Assembly (NCBI GenBank): GCA_028023455.1
Contig: JAQFVV010000043.1
Span: 1,363,483 to 1,427,482, forward strand
Direction of reading: 5' to 3'
Length of the DNA stretch: 64,000 bases
Source of the DNA: Epiperipatus broadwayi
Lineage: Eukaryota > Onychophora > Udeonychophora > Euonychophora > Peripatidae
Part shown: positions 11,911-24,449 of the stretch, piece after piece
How the letters are laid out: every line of letters starts with the position of its first letter
How positions within the stretch are numbered: position 1 is the stretch's first letter
Program-made: the position numbers and the translations under genes
Notes under the pieces: model-generated
Told to the model about the DNA's origin: nothing
The model's input: the letters and a program-made list of their open reading frames with translations, nothing else
Database searches by the model: none

Positions 11911-12329
11911 GAAAACCTACTTTAAATTCACCCTACTATTTCAACTAAAGAATTTTAATTTCCCTATATGCGTCAAGCGTATTAACTCTTACATATTTAT
12001 TAAGGGTGAAAGACATTTGAAATTGTAAAATAGTATATACAGTAATTCTATCATAAGCATTTCACGTGCTTATAAAGAAAAGATTGTTTTGAACTTTTAT
12101 GATATAGCTGAGCATGTTTTCAGCCTAGTTGATCAAATTCATAGGTTCAAATTCAGTGGCTAAAGTTTGTGATAAGTTTATAATATGAATATCAGAGAGT
12201 TAGTTGAGTGTATATATTCACATATACATTTTGTTGAATCAGTCCGATGATTAGAAGATTAAATAATATAGAAATAAGTTCTCAAAATATAAATACATTA
12301 TAATATAATTATAAATTTTATTAAACACA

Positions 12330-13020
12330 CATTATTATATTAAGTAATATTTACTAAGGCTGTAACCGTATGAATAAACGTCTGAAAAATTCGAAGGTAG
12401 TGACCTCTACAGGTCTTAGCCACAAGCTTACGATCAGAAGAAAAGAGGGAAACCTTCTTTACTTCAACCTATTTTTATATATGAATAGGTGAAGCTGAAG
12501 TGGTTAGATCTAAAAGTGTGAAGCTATTCAATACTTCACTAATTCTTATTATACATTAATACTCGCAAAATCTTACGATTTACAACGAGTCAATGGAAAG
12601 ATCTTTAGTAAGAAATCTATTACGATAATTTAAAGTTGTAATTATAAATTTTATTAAACGCACATTATTATATTAAGTAATATTTACTAAGGCTGTAACC
12701 TTATGAATAAGCCTCTGAAAAATTCAAAGGTTGGGACATCTACAGGTCTTTCCATTGACTTGTTGTAAATCGTAAGATTTCGCGAGTATTAATGTATAAT
12801 AAGAATTGTGGACTTAATTAGTGAAGTATTGAATAGCTTCACACTCTTAGATCTAACCACTTCAGCTTCACCTATTCATATATAGAAAGTAGGTTGAAGT
12901 AAAGAAGGTTTCCCTCTTTTCTTCTGAGCGTAAGCTTGTGGCTAAGACCTGTAGAGGTCCCTACCTTCGAATTTTTCAGACGCTAATTCATAAGGTTACA
13001 GCCTTAGTGAATATTCCATT
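12330..13020. repeat. Family D inverted pair plus a third partial direct copy
   Basis: A plus copy at about 12340-12600 and a minus copy at about 12760-13015 mirror each other, including AATACTCGCAAAATCTTACG / CGTAAGATTTCGCGAGTATT. Between them a truncated plus copy (12650-12755) repeats the family start GTAATATTTACTAAGGCTGT. The last two join at TCTTTCCATTGACTTGTTGT, a rearrangement junction. Confidence 0.8.
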
Positions 13021-13499
13021 ATAATATAAGTATTGGTTGCAAATTAAAATGTCTATTAGTATCACTATACCTTTTTCTCCTTCTTAACTCTAAGAGTTTT
13101 AGGATTACGAATGGTTAAGTTTCTTTGCTTCTTATAGACCAGCTCTTTTTGAGAAGCTGTGTATGCTTGAACGACTTCAGAAATCATTTTTAAATATAAG
13201 CTACAAAATAATATAATAACTTTCTTAATTGTTTTTAAAGCAATTAAAATATTTAGTATGTATCAACAACTATTGTATTATGGATAGTAGACAACATCTA
13301 TATATTATTGATGTTTGTTGTGCATAAATATTAAACTATAGCGGTGAAGATATGTGAGGGGAAGAATCTAAGCCAACTGGATGAGGCAGACTCTACCAAA
13401 AATGCATCTTGGAGATTATTTGCTTTGAAAATGTTATTATATGTAAACTAAATCTGTCATTCCCTTTAAAGTTTGCCATAATATTTTATATAAAGACAT

Positions 13500-13700
13500 G
13501 AAAGCAGTCAACACTTAAATAATATCAATAACAATCCAATTCTGTTGTCATGGTAACCTCCTTTAAACAATTTGTACATCTTATTTCAAACACTTTATAC
13601 CAATATTTTTATTATATATATATATACATACACAATCTAATGTTATGACTGTCCTGAGGAAGACTGCAGAAAAGTTGAAACATCAGACTGTGTGTATATA
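13500..13700 (+). repeat. Family A (PLE-end-like) fragment with hammerhead-like motif
   Basis: Contains CAGTCAACACTTAAATAATA and CTGTTGTCATGGTAACCTCC (also present near 58650-58710), then CTGAGGA A GACTGCAGAAAAGTT GAAAC at about 13654-13682. The GACTG hairpin partner has decayed to AAGTT. It directly precedes the LTR element. Confidence 0.55.
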
Positions 13701-13718
13701 TATTGTAACTTTTTTTTC

Positions 13719-14898
13719 TGTCTGACTAGGTCTCTGTTACACATAAAATGTGTGAGTTGATCAAGTTATGCAAAAAGAAGAAAGTTTTATTTCTATTTCT
13801 AAAAACATAATTATATTTCCTGATCAACTCTACCTAGTAATTGTTATGATTTTCGCTATCAATGAAATCAGCTTTTATTTTTTTTATCAGGGTGCCAGGA
13901 TTCATGTAAGAATCCACTGAAATCTGTCGTATCATTCATTAGAAATAAATATTTTATTCTAACAAATTAAAAATGTTAAAGATAAATTATGAATTAAATA
14001 AAACTGGAAAGAACACACGCTAATCCAGACATGAATTCATTAATAAAATATAACAGTTAAACAATTATAAAGTTCTTGGTAAACAAGAATCTCTTAATCA
14101 ATAAAATTAAAGTCTCTATCGGGATTCTATTATAAGCTTATTTTTAAGAAAGGTTTGCTGACAATTTAGTCATAATCAGGAATAATGAATCATAGCTTAC
14201 TGGTAAGTTTAATGGGTTCATGAAGCTTGTAGATTACTATGCATAGTTTTTTTGTGGGAGAATGAACTTGGCCATTGGTTATAAGTTGATCTTGTGGTCT
14301 ATTTTACTGGTTGTTCATGATAGCTTTTCTAGTGTCCATCTCAGGAACGATGTCAGCAAAAGCTCCGGTTCACTCCAACATGCAGAATTATTTCAGCGTA
14401 GGGTGATCCTGGATATATTCTTGTTATCCAGGACTGACCATAGGAAAAAACAGACAAAACAAGACATTAACCAAACTGGCCTCTTCCTTTTTATACTCGA
14501 GGTCCAGTTTTCAGACTTCTGTGCATACCTTTTGTTTGTCAAAAATATATGTTGATAATCTTGTACATTCTTTATAAAATTTACGTTACAAAATCTTTAT
14601 TTTATAATGTCTTTCAGCCATCTTTAATTAGCTAAAAAAAATTTTTTAGCTTATCTAGATTGGTAATTTGTGTGTCTTTTGTTCTCTCCAATTTTAACTT
14701 TTATTTTTAATTACATAAAAAAAAATATGAATGACAATTTTAACTTTCATTGTACATTTTAACAAAAATTATATTAATAAATAAAAAAATCTACAAATGT
14801 TTTTCTTTTAAAAGATCGCTAAATTTACTTTTTTTTCTTAGCTTTTTAAATATCTTACTGAATGCCAATATATTTGTACCATATAAATAAATGGTACA
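13719..14898 (-). repeat. LTR (3' LTR of a minus-strand element)
   Basis: Directly repeated with 15619-17014. On the minus strand it starts TGTACCATTTATTTATATGG and ends ...GACA, so TGT...ACA-type ends. A TATA box in minus orientation (TATAAAAAGGAAGAGG, rc of about 14480-14500) fits an LTR promoter. It lacks about 210 bp present in the other LTR (15.84-16.05 kb). The plus-strand ORF at 14262-14555 inside it is a shadow of LTR sequence. Confidence 0.75.
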
Positions 14899-15618
14899 TA
14901 CTACCAGGGCCAGGAGATGAGAATAAAATAGGGGTTTACACTAATTTTATTAAGTTTTAAATTCATATTCATGTGGGTTTTTTTTGTATTAGCATGCTGA
15001 TATATCTCATAGACTCATTCAACAAGTGACATGCGGCTTTAATGGCCACTTTTGGGTCTAACATGGCAGGAATGAGAAATATTTCCACATTCACCTGTGT
15101 CCTTTCCACTCAAGCATAATAGTAACAATAAGAAGCCCAAGTTATAAGCACAAATGAGTATTGCTCATCGTTTTGAGTCTTATAGGTTCATGGCAACTTG
15201 ATCTGCCCTACCCATTCTCAGGATCCCTGCTAGAAATAGACTGATGGACATTTAAAGATGGTCTTATGTTATATACTGCATACAAGGACTCGGGGCTATG
15301 CTTTTTCCCCTTTTCAGTAACCGCCTACCCGGTCAAATACTTGTGACTTAACATCTACATCAGTTGCGATCATGTTTTTTTTAGACATATTAAAAAAGTA
15401 TATATTTTTCTTTCTGTAAGTCATATTAAACAAATATTTTTATATTTGTATAATCAGGGTTTAATTAGTTAGTTAGTTTTTTTTTTAAAACTACTATTCA
15501 TTCTCCGACTATGGGTTTTAGGTCATCATTATAATGTTCTTTATACTATTACAATATATCTCCGGTTGCGGTTGTTGTATCGAAGGCTCACATTGGGAAG
15601 CCACTATGACATTATCCA
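14899..15618 (-). mobile_element. Internal remnant of an LTR element with TGG-type PBS
   Basis: Only about 720 bp separate the LTRs, so gag-pol has been lost. On the minus strand the 5' LTR is followed immediately by TGGATAATGTCATAGTGG (rc of 15601-15618). This starts with the TGG expected of a primer binding site complementary to a tRNA CCA end. I do not recognise coding sequence inside, and no target duplication can be read at the outer ends. Confidence 0.6.
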
Positions 15619-17014
15619 TGTCTTGCTAGGTCTTTGTTACACATAAAATGCATGAGTTGATCAAGTTATGTGAAAAAAAGAAAGTTTTATTTCTATTTCT
15701 AAAAACATAACTATATTTCCTGATCAACTCTACCTAGTAATTGTTACGATTTTCATTATCAATGAAATCAGTTTTTATTTCTTTTTATCAGGGCACCAGG
15801 ATTCATGTAAGAATCCGCTAAAATCCGTCGCATCGCGTCTGATAAATTAAAAAGAAAAATGTTTTTAAAAGATTCTATATCATATTTTACCATAACTAGA
15901 ATTATTTTCTAAATATTATTATTCCTGGAGCTTAGTAAACAAATATTAGCAAAGGTAAATTATATTTTTAAATCTCACTAAACTAATATTAATAAATTTA
16001 ATAATAAACATTAATAACTATTATTAAATAACGTACAAGGAAAAGTTGGTATTAGAAATAAATATTTTATTCTAACAAATTAAAAATGTTAAAGATAAAT
16101 TACGAATTAAATAAAACTGGAGAGAACACACGCTAATCCAGACGTGAATCCATTAATAAAATATAACACTTAAACAATTAAAAAGTTCTTGGGTAAACAA
16201 GAGTCTCTTGATCAATAAAATTAAAGTCTCTATCAGGATCCTATTATAAGCTTATTTTTAAGAATGGTTTGCTGACAATTTAGGAATAATCGGGAATAAT
16301 GAATCATAGCTTACTGGTAAGTTTAATAAATTCACGAAGCTTGTAAATTACTATGCATAGTTTCTTTTTTGTGGGAGAATGAGCTCGGCCATCGGTTATA
16401 AGTTGATCTTGTGGTCTATTCTACTGATTGGACACAAAAGCTTTTTTGGTGTCCATCTTCAGGAACGATGTCAGCAAAAGCTCCAGTTCACTCCAACATG
16501 CAGAATTATTTCAGCGTAGGGTGATCCTGGATATATTCTTGTTATCCAGGACCGACCATAAAAAAACAGACAAAACAAGACAATCAAAGTGGCCTCTTCC
16601 TTTTTATACTAGAGGTCCAGTTTTCAGACTTCTGCGCATATCTTTTGTTTGTCAAAAATATACATTGATAATCTTGTGCATTCTTTATAAAATTTATATT
16701 ACAAAGTCTTTATTTTATAATGTCTTTCAGCCATCTTTAATTAGCTAAAATATTTTTCTTTTAGCTTATCTAGATTGGTAATTTGTGTGTCTTTTGTTCT
16801 CTCCAATTTTAACTTTTATTTTTAATTACATAAAAAAAAATATGAACAACAATTTTAACTTTCATTGTACCTTTTAACAAAAATTATACTAATCAAAAAA
16901 AATATATAAAAATGTTTTTCTTTTAAAAGATCACTAAATTTACTTTTTTTTTCTTAGTTTTTTAAATATCTTACCAAATGCCAATATATTTGTACCATAT
17001 AAATAAACGATACA
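15619..17014 (-). repeat. LTR (5' LTR of a minus-strand element)
   Basis: Pairs with 13719-14898 over nearly its full length (AACACACGCTAATCCAGACG, then GGGTGATCCTGGATATATTC and others). The minus-strand start is TGTATCGTTTATTTATATGG and the end CAAGACA. A minus-strand TATA box appears as TATAAAAAGGAAGAGG near 16590-16606. The plus ORF at 16428-16748 is again LTR sequence read backwards. Confidence 0.75.
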
Positions 17015-17829
17015 ATATGCAATAAAAAAATGTTGCTATCAAATGTTTAAAATAAGGTGTACAAATTGTATTTATTCATACATATTAAGATGGGTATTGA
17101 ATTTAGAAGTTTTATTGTTTATGTATAGATAAAGTCTGTAAGAGACCTCAATGAAGAACAGAACACTAATCACTAATCCAGCCAACTTCTGGGTGATAAA
17201 GTTAATATTTTTCTCCTAAGAATAGTTAGATACTCGATTATTAACTAGTAACTGGATAGCAGTAAAGTCTGTTTTGGGATGACAAGCTGAAGAAGAATCT
17301 TACAATCTGAAAAAATTTCCAAATTATTTTTTGTCCCAGATTTGAATTCCTGATCATAGGCAAATGAGGATGATACATTTATTATTATAACACAAACTTT
17401 TCATTACGTATATACAAACCATTATCAAATTTTTACAATTAAAAAAATATTTCAAATTAAATTATATTGCTTACTAATATTTAAAATTACCAAATATAAA
17501 TGACAAATAAAATATTCTTTGTGTTATTATTACAATCATACACACATTTCTTTTACATTGAATCACAATAATTCAAATAAAACTATATTCTTATAATAAA
17601 AATATATATTTCTTTCTTGAAGTTACATTTTTCAGTCTATAGACATAGATAAAAACTGGAAAACAGTTTGAAAATAGTTTCGACATCTTTCTCTATTTTA
17701 GAAGCCAAAATATAAGCTTTCAGCAAAATCAATGAACATTCTCTATAAAATTTTTGGTTAATTATCTTTGACTCCTTACAAAATGCAAATATTAAGTCTT
17801 AAACATAGTATTCAAAATACCTTTAAAAA

Positions 17830-18055
17830 AATTGATATTTTTTTCTAATTCTATGGATTATAATATAAAAAAAATATCAATTATTTTTAATTTTTGTAAT
17901 ACTTCAATTGTGCATATCTATTTATTTATTTATTTATTTTGTTTTAAATTAATTATTTTAAAGTTTATATATTGTATACAGACACGAAATAAATATTCAA
18001 TCGTATTTATACAAGTCTATTTTTATTACAATTACACATAAACACAACAGATTTG
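17830..18055 (+). repeat. LTR-end-like segment shared with 20730-20860
   Basis: CGTATTTATACAAGTCTATT, TTTATTACAATTACACATAA and ACACAACAG at 18003-18050 resemble CATATTTATATGAGTCTATG, TTTATTACAAACACACACAA and ACACAGCA at 20803-20853. These two could be the ends of the two LTRs flanking the gag-pro fragment between them. The LTR borders are not resolved. Confidence 0.45.
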
Positions 18056-18199
18056 ATGCAGTTACAAAAGTATCTTACCCCTGAAGTTTTTTTTTGTTAT
18101 TAATTATAAAAAAACGACAGCTAATATTATTAGCATGTCATAAAAATTAAAGACTCAAATACAAGTGATTATACAGAAAGAAAAAAATTCTCTCTCATT

Positions 18200-18705
18200 G
18201 GGAAAAAAATCAAAATGGCTAAAACTGGCTTATTAGAAACGTTCAATCCAGTCTATACTGAAATGGACAATCTATATTTTGATCAAGGGCTTTCTGTATG
18301 CAGGTTAATCAAATTAAAAATCCTGGCTTAAAATTAGCCTTATTTGTATCTGTCTGTGGATATCAAAAATACGAAATCTTACAAACTCAAGCAGCTCCCA
18401 AGCTGCCAGTTCAGCTTGAATTTGGTAAGGCATCTCTATTGCCAAAATTCTTAATGATAATGCAAAGATGTCATTTCAGTTTTAGTGCACAATGTGGGTG
18501 GGAATCAAGAGATTTTGCTACTGAACTCATAAAGCTAGCTCTGAGCTGTGACTTTAAGGACTTTTTGAATGAAGCTCTGAGAGATTGTTTCATTTGTGGA
18601 ATGAAAACCCACAATCTTAGCATCAAGATATTGATGGACTTTGATATCATGATTGGTTCAGCTATTTCTTATGTGACTGAGTCAACAGTTAGACTTTATT
18701 AAGAA
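18200..18705 (+). pseudogene. Ty3/Gypsy-like Gag (decayed)
   Basis: A gag-like polyprotein in two frames. It opens MAKTGLLETFNPVYTEM at 18213, then FVSVCGYQKYEILQTQAAPK, matching the 'LLSxCGxxxYxLLxNLxxP' block of Gypsy Gag proteins. The ORF 18298-18702 continues with RCHFSFSAQCGWESRDFATE, then LIKLALSCDFKDFLNEALRD and CFICGM, matching 'RFxFxxxxQxxgEsxxdFxxeLrxLaxxCxFgxxLexxLRDxxVCGI'. This part of Gag forms the particle shell. At least one frameshift and an early stop show that it is dead. Confidence 0.8.
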
Positions 18706-18959
18706 AAATGGACCACAGTATTAAATTTGTCAATCAGAAAACTGGGTCAAACAAATATCCAGATGACAATAATAAAAACTGCCTGAATAAATCAGCAAAA
18801 TAAAAATAAAAAGTTTTCGATAATTGTGATAAAGGACGCATAACTCAAATATTCACACAGGACTATATTGAGTAGATATTGCAAGCATGTTGATCACATA
18901 GAAGGTTGGATAGAAAAATCCTTTCCCAAAATCCTGAAGAGCAAAATAAAATAATATCA

Positions 18960-19440
18960 ACCTGCATAAATAAGGTGAGAGACATTGATTTGGCTTTTTA
19001 TTGCAAAATTATTAATAATGATGTGCCAGTAACAGTGGAACTGGATACCTGGCCTGTAGTGGCCATTGTGTCAAAAAACATATGAGCTATCAATAATAGA
19101 AAAAATAATCAATTATATTTTGGCAGGAGAGTGACTATTTAACTATCGAGGCAGTCAAATATCACTTTGGGATCAGCCAAGAGTTAAAGTTACCATACCT
19201 GGTAAATCAATTTATTTGCCTCTTGTGGTATCTTCTGATAAGCATAGCAATGTATTAGGCAATGACTGATTCAATCACTTGGGCTTTACAGTAACTAAAG
19301 TGAACCAGCTCACAAAAATCTATCCAAAAAGGGTTCACCTGAATGTATTTGATAATAAACTGAGTTTAAACCCTATGACAATCCACAAAAATAAGAGCTA
19401 AAATGTGGATATGTGCTCATCCTATGTCATATGTTCAAGG
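18960..19440 (+). pseudogene. Gypsy-like aspartic protease and start of RT (decayed)
   Basis: Follows the Gag remnant. PVTVELDTWPVVAIVSKN near 19027 is the protease block 'xxVELDTGxxxSIIS' with G to W at the active-site turn. Further on, SIYLPLVVSSDKHSNVLGND near 19206-19265 matches 'LPLyVVxGxxxxLLGRxWL', the end of the protease/linker segment. Then HLGFTVTKVNQLTKIYPKRV continues towards the RT start. Stops and frameshifts interrupt it. RT, RNase H and integrase are not found downstream in this orientation. Confidence 0.7.
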
Positions 19441-19839
19441 ATAATTGAGTAGGTTCTATAGTTGTGATCAAATTAAAAAGATTGCAAACTGTGGTATTAA
19501 AACAACAGATGTGAGCAATACCACAGATGCAGAAGCCAGCTAAAGTTAAACTATATATCACCAGCCAACAGTGAAGAATTATCAACCGATAGTGAAGTCC
19601 CCAGCCAGTTGTAAATTGCCAGCAGTGATTAATCTACAAAGTTCAAAGTTATCTGATTTATAAATGAAAACATTGGACCTGCTAATAAAATCACAGAATC
19701 TGATGAAAGCAGGAAGCAATGAAGACAGCCAGCAAAGCATCTGAATGACTACATTTTCTAATGCTGACTCTTTCGAATGTTATATTACAGCTTACCTTTA
19801 ATTAATAAAATAGTCCATATTCCATCTTATCTGATTAGA

Positions 19840-20250
19840 TTGTGCATTTGTCACAAAAATAGATAAACATCACGTGATCACCATTTCTTATGCTTGCTCA
19901 AAACTGTTATTAAAACAGGCAAAACTCTCTATATGTATTGCCACTCAGTGCAAGTCAGGCTAATCAATGGATTCCAGAAGGCTTGAGCATAAAATACCCA
20001 TCTAGTGCTTACTCATCCAATATCCCCAGACTAGTTTCTGGCTGTGGCCTTGACAGTGAGGAGCCTTGGATCTGAGAGCACTGCAAGGCTCCTCACTGAT
20101 GAAGGCCACAAGCCAGAGACTAGTTTGGGGATATTGGATGAGTAGGCACTAGATGGGGATTTTATGCACAAGTCTTCTGGCATCCATTGGTTACTCTGGC
20201 TTGCATTGAGTGGCAATACATATAGAGAGTTTTGCCTGTTTTATGAATAG
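19840..20250. repeat. Family B repeat, head-to-head inverted pair
   Basis: Arms at about 19920-20078 (minus) and 20086-20240 (plus) are close inverted copies. Both share GCACTAGATGGG, CATCCATTGGTTACTCTGGC and the short CACTCAGTGCAAG ends. Each arm carries the hammerhead segment. The minus copy keeps GAAAC-TA-GTC-TGGGGA but has CTGTCAA instead of CTGATGA. Confidence 0.85.
20090..20131 (+). ncRNA. Hammerhead ribozyme motif (type I), one core mutation
   Basis: Stem I 5' strand TCCTCA (20090-20095), core CTGATGA (20096-20102), stem II GGC-CACAA-GCC (20104-20114), GAGAC (20116-20120, expected GAAAC), TA loop, GTT (20123-20125), stem I 3' strand TGGGGA (20126-20131). Stem I pairs over six positions with one G-T wobble. 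The GAAA to GAGA change hits an invariant core base, so this copy is probably inactive. Confidence 0.65.
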
Positions 20251-20959
20251 ATAAAGTAAATCTAATACCATAAACAAGATAATCAGTGGGGTGATGATGC
20301 TTGATGAATCCAATTTCTCTCATAATGGATAGAAATCTGCTGGTGGTAAGGTCAGACAATAACAAATTACTGTCAGAGCTGAACAGCCATATGTGTTGTC
20401 TACTATATAGCTAAAGCAGTGAGACAGAGTTATGCTAGAAGTGGAAGCTGCTAGATCATAAATCAGACATAAGAGAAGCTGTCCCAGAACTTCTGGAAAA
20501 TGTCATCATACCCACACATGAGACAAGCTATAATAGTACAATTGGACATGTTATGTAAATCTATAAGGGCATCTGAAGTCCCTTATGGTAATAGTTCTAT
20601 GGCAATTAAGTACTATATCAAGTCAACATGTTAGGTATGCAGAATATCAAACATTATTGTATATATATTTATAAATGAATTGTATATTATATACACCAAC
20701 AAATTTATAAATATTTTATATACATGAAACAAATATCCACTCATATTTATGAGTCTATGACTTATATTTCTATGAGTCTATGTTTATTACAAAGACATAC
20801 TCATATTTATATGAGTCTATGTTTATTACAAACACACACAAACACAGCAATAATCTTTTTCCTAATGTCTTTGAGGAAAACTATCTGTTATGTATGATGA
20901 TGGTAAATCCAAATAGTGTTTTAATTTTTTTTATTACACAATGATAACATATAACAAAA

Positions 20960-21165
20960 TTTACAAGCGTGTTGAGGTACTGGCAGGAGAAGCTATATAA
21001 CATACTCTTATAAATCAATAAGTTAATAAGGAAAGGCTGAGCACTTTTGAGGTGTATTGCCTCATATTCATAGCTGTAAAAATAAATAATGTGTAGTAGT
21101 GTGTAGATGGTACTATGCAAATTATATGTAAATTGTTTGATTTGTCCAATGCTCAGAAATATTAA
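20960..21165 (-). repeat. Penelope-like 3' end fragment
   Basis: GGCTGAGCACTTTTGAGG, then CTCATATTCATAGCTG and ATGCAAATTATATG resemble 8090-8195 (GGCTGAGTGCTTTTAAG, CTCATATTCATAGCCAG, ATGCAAATTCTATGC). It represents the 3' untranslated end of the PLE family at 8 kb. Confidence 0.55.
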
Positions 21166-21469
21166 AACAAGGGTCACACTGCTAATGGCGTTATTATTGT
21201 TATAACAGTTATGAAATTCATCCAGAATATATTCATAGGCCCAGAAAATATCAACGAGAATATAAGCAATTTCTTCTAAACTGTGCACAGTTGCTTGAGG
21301 TTCTAAATATCCAAATCCACAGATGAAAAAGTCAAGTGGCAGTCAGATTTCCTCTTTTAAAAAAATTAGACAATGAAACCAAGAGAAAAATATTCACCCA
21401 TTATATTCATTAGTCTGTTTATATACATTATCTAATGATTGCCATTTCCTGTTTGCTGAATGAAAATAA

Positions 21470-23990
21470 ATGAGATCATTTTTAAAAGGTAAATCGGAAT
21501 GGCTCACAACATATCATACTCCAATCGATACTTTAACAGTTTTTTATTTTTTTGTATTAGTGGTTAGGCTATCTTCTTTTCTGATGGAAGGACTGGTTAT
21601 TATCTCTGGTTCTGGTCTCAGCAAAACTTCAGAATGGGTTGACTCATGGTTGCTGCCCTCTGGTGGGAATTATTGTTTATTGAATCATGAGGTCTGACTG
21701 TGCTACTTCACTGTTTATTTTGTTAGCTGGTTAGAGTCAACATAAACTTGATCTTCATGTTTTTATTATTTGTAGGTGTTGATTGAGTGGATTCAGCTTT
21801 TTCCAGGGTACATACATCATAAATGTTTTTTACCAATTTTGAAATGGCCACAGTTTGCCATTTTGTTTTCTTTACTAATAGATTTTTAAGACTGGATAAC
21901 ATGGTTCTCAGTTATGATTCATTAACAATCTCTTCCAGAGTCATAACATGAATAATAGATGAAGTTGTGCATGGTATTAGCAGTGTTACACATTCCAATC
22001 ACATGCTGTTTCCTTCTGAAGACTTTTTTTAACCTCTTAACCCAAATAATTTTCCATTACTCTCTGGATAGAATAGTGGTGTCAATGTATGTTTGATTTC
22101 ATTATTTGCACAGAAGTCTTTCTACTGTCTTGACATAAGGCTGTTCCATTGTTGATAACAATGGTCAAAGTAAGGCCATGGGTTGTAAATATTTTCCTCA
22201 AAGAGTCAATCATGGTTAAGGGGTTGAAGTTGACTACAATGACTATTTCTAACCATTTCTAGTAGTTATCAACAATAAAGAGAGTCTTTTTGCCCCTCCG
22301 TGGTATACCAAGGTCTAAATGAATTTTTTCTAGCTGACTGTGGCCAAGGAATGTCCCTTGTTTTAGCTGGCACAATTTCACTTTGCATTGCTGGCACTGG
22401 TATACCTAAAATTCTATGTAAGAATCTATATTAGACCATGAGATATACAATCTGGTCAGCATTTTTGTTCTCACTATCCAGGGTTGCCATAATGCATAAG
22501 CTTAGGATCTGTTTGATATGACAATTTCATTATTCCATAAGATGTATTTATGCTTAATGAATAGTTCATACCTTCTTAACCAAAAGATTTTATGTACATA
22601 TTATGGTTAGGTCATTTTGTGTGTATCCATTTACACAAAAACAAACACCTTTGGTTATTTTATGACCAGTGAACTATGGAATGTTTATTTGGTTACTATT
22701 TCCTAAATTGATCATATTTATTAATGGTTTTTCTTTGCATTTATCATGTGTGTTTGTTTTTTCTTTTATCTAGTGATCTACAGAATGCATCAACATATAG
22801 CATTTTTCCCCGTCTACATAATGAAGTTTAAAGCTGTATGCACTCAGCAAGTTAATTCCTTTAGCTTCTGTTTTGTGCTGAGTGAAGTTCTCATAATAAG
22901 TGATGAGTTCAAGGAATGCCTAAAATTAGCTCTTGTTAGTGAAAGTTGATGCATTCAAATAGCTTTTTTCTTGTCTTCACATCATTACTATAAATTTAAG
23001 TGATTCTACTTTCTCAGCTTCAAACACACATTCAGGGCCACTAGCAGGAAATCATCAAAATAGTGAATGACCCCTACGAATTGATCAACTCTCAATATGA
23101 CTGGAGCCACTGAATTGCCAAATGACAGTCGATTAACTTTAGAGACTCTTATGAATTATAATTTCTAGTACTCTGGAAGCTTCAACATCTGTGTGTTTGA
23201 AGATAAGCTTATTGAAAGTCTATTCTGTAAAATACTCAACCTCCAGTTAGAGTAGAATTAATGTAGGGGTGTGATTATCAACAGATAAGCCTTTACTTAA
23301 TGTACAGCAATAATCCCCACAGATTTGAATCTGTTGTTTATAATAATGGATATTATTGGAGTAAATCAATCAGAGTGAGTATCGGTTCAATCCATCCCCT
23401 CGGATTGCAATGTATCTAACCCTTTGAAAACTTTAGTTCTTAAAGCAAAAGATTGCTTATTAGATGAATCATTATCACTTTTCTGTCTTATGACAAGTCT
23501 TTTCAGTGTGTCCCATACCCTGACAGATATCTCAGCTAGCATTAATGTACAGACACTGATTAACCAATTTTTTTTTTTGTAATGGTGACATTTTGTTCCC
23601 CTTGCAGTTGCTTGATGTTTTGTTTATTTAAAGTAATTACAGTGGTGTCCATTAGCCTTTAACCCTTTTTTGTCATATCATTTTATTTCTGCATTTGTAC
23701 TCATCAAAGGTCTTCTCTTTAAGTTGCCTGAGATAGCACAGTACCCAATACAGTATTGGAGTTCATCAACAATATGATTATCAATGCTTGAACTTTGAAA
23801 TCACATATAAACTGATCTCTCAGTGCTTCCTTGATGAATGTTCCAAAGTTACAGCCAGCACTATCTTTGCAATTTAAACAGCCTTTTCATCAGCTTTCTG
23901 CATATGTAGGTTAAATTTACATCTTTGTATTATTACCAAGGCATACATGTAAAATAGGCATTTAAGACTTACATTGCCTTATCAAATATT
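21470..23990 (-). pseudogene. Ty3/Gypsy-like pol (RT and integrase), decayed
   Basis: Minus-strand Pol in broken frames. At 23036-23077 the catalytic RT box reads VGVIHYFDDFLL (YLDD type). Downstream on that strand, at about 22380-22510, is the integrase zinc-binding region: LTRLYISWSNIDSYIE, then YQCQQCKV. It is followed at about 22190-22370 by the catalytic core start HLDLGIPRRGKKTLFIVDNY, the 'HiDlaGPxxGKxxLIVVD' block, and IFTTHGLTLTIVINNGTAL, the 'iFaxHGLPxxiVSDNGtxF' block, here N instead of D. Domain order RT then integrase is that of Gypsy elements. Orientation is opposite to the gag-pro piece at 18.2 kb, so two insertions are involved. Confidence 0.8.
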
Positions 23991-24449
23991 AGTTTAGAAA
24001 GGTACAGTGAAACTGTCTTGACATGAGAACCTGATAGCAATGAATTCATAGATACTCATAGAAATGATCACCCTTAGTTTTACTTTAATTTTGTTAGTGT
24101 CTATATAAAAATTAATGTCTGGAAAAGTGCACCAACAGAGTCCCAGGCAAATTTGGGTTGAATTTTTCAAGAGGCCCAACTCAAGCCATTATTTAAAAAA
24201 ACTCCCAAAACAATGCTTCAACCAATATTCACTATTTCACTTTGCCTGCTTTCAGCCACTTATCAAAAACATAGTGCTATCTGGACATATCTCACCCTCT
24301 TTACCAGTTAATGATTATGTATAATAAAGGTAAATCTAAAATAGTGTTTTAAATGTTTTAATAACATGCATAAATAAAGGATAAATCTTACATAACAATT
24401 ATTGAGTTTGTCTACAACACATTCATAAGTCCAGAAAATAACAATTAGA

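Noticed and set aside
14262-14555. 97-codon plus ORF, with a 106-codon sister at 16428-16748, looked like a duplicated gene
   Set aside because: Both lie inside the directly repeated LTRs and run antisense to the TATA box; the similarity comes from the LTR duplication.
20645-20870. Repeated ATATTTATATGAGTCTATG units as a CRISPR-like or satellite array
   Set aside because: Only three irregular AT-rich repeats, no regular spacers, in an animal genome; better explained as an LTR end.
21470-21697. 75-codon plus ORF with good composition
   Set aside because: Lies antisense over the C-terminal side of the minus-strand Gypsy pol.
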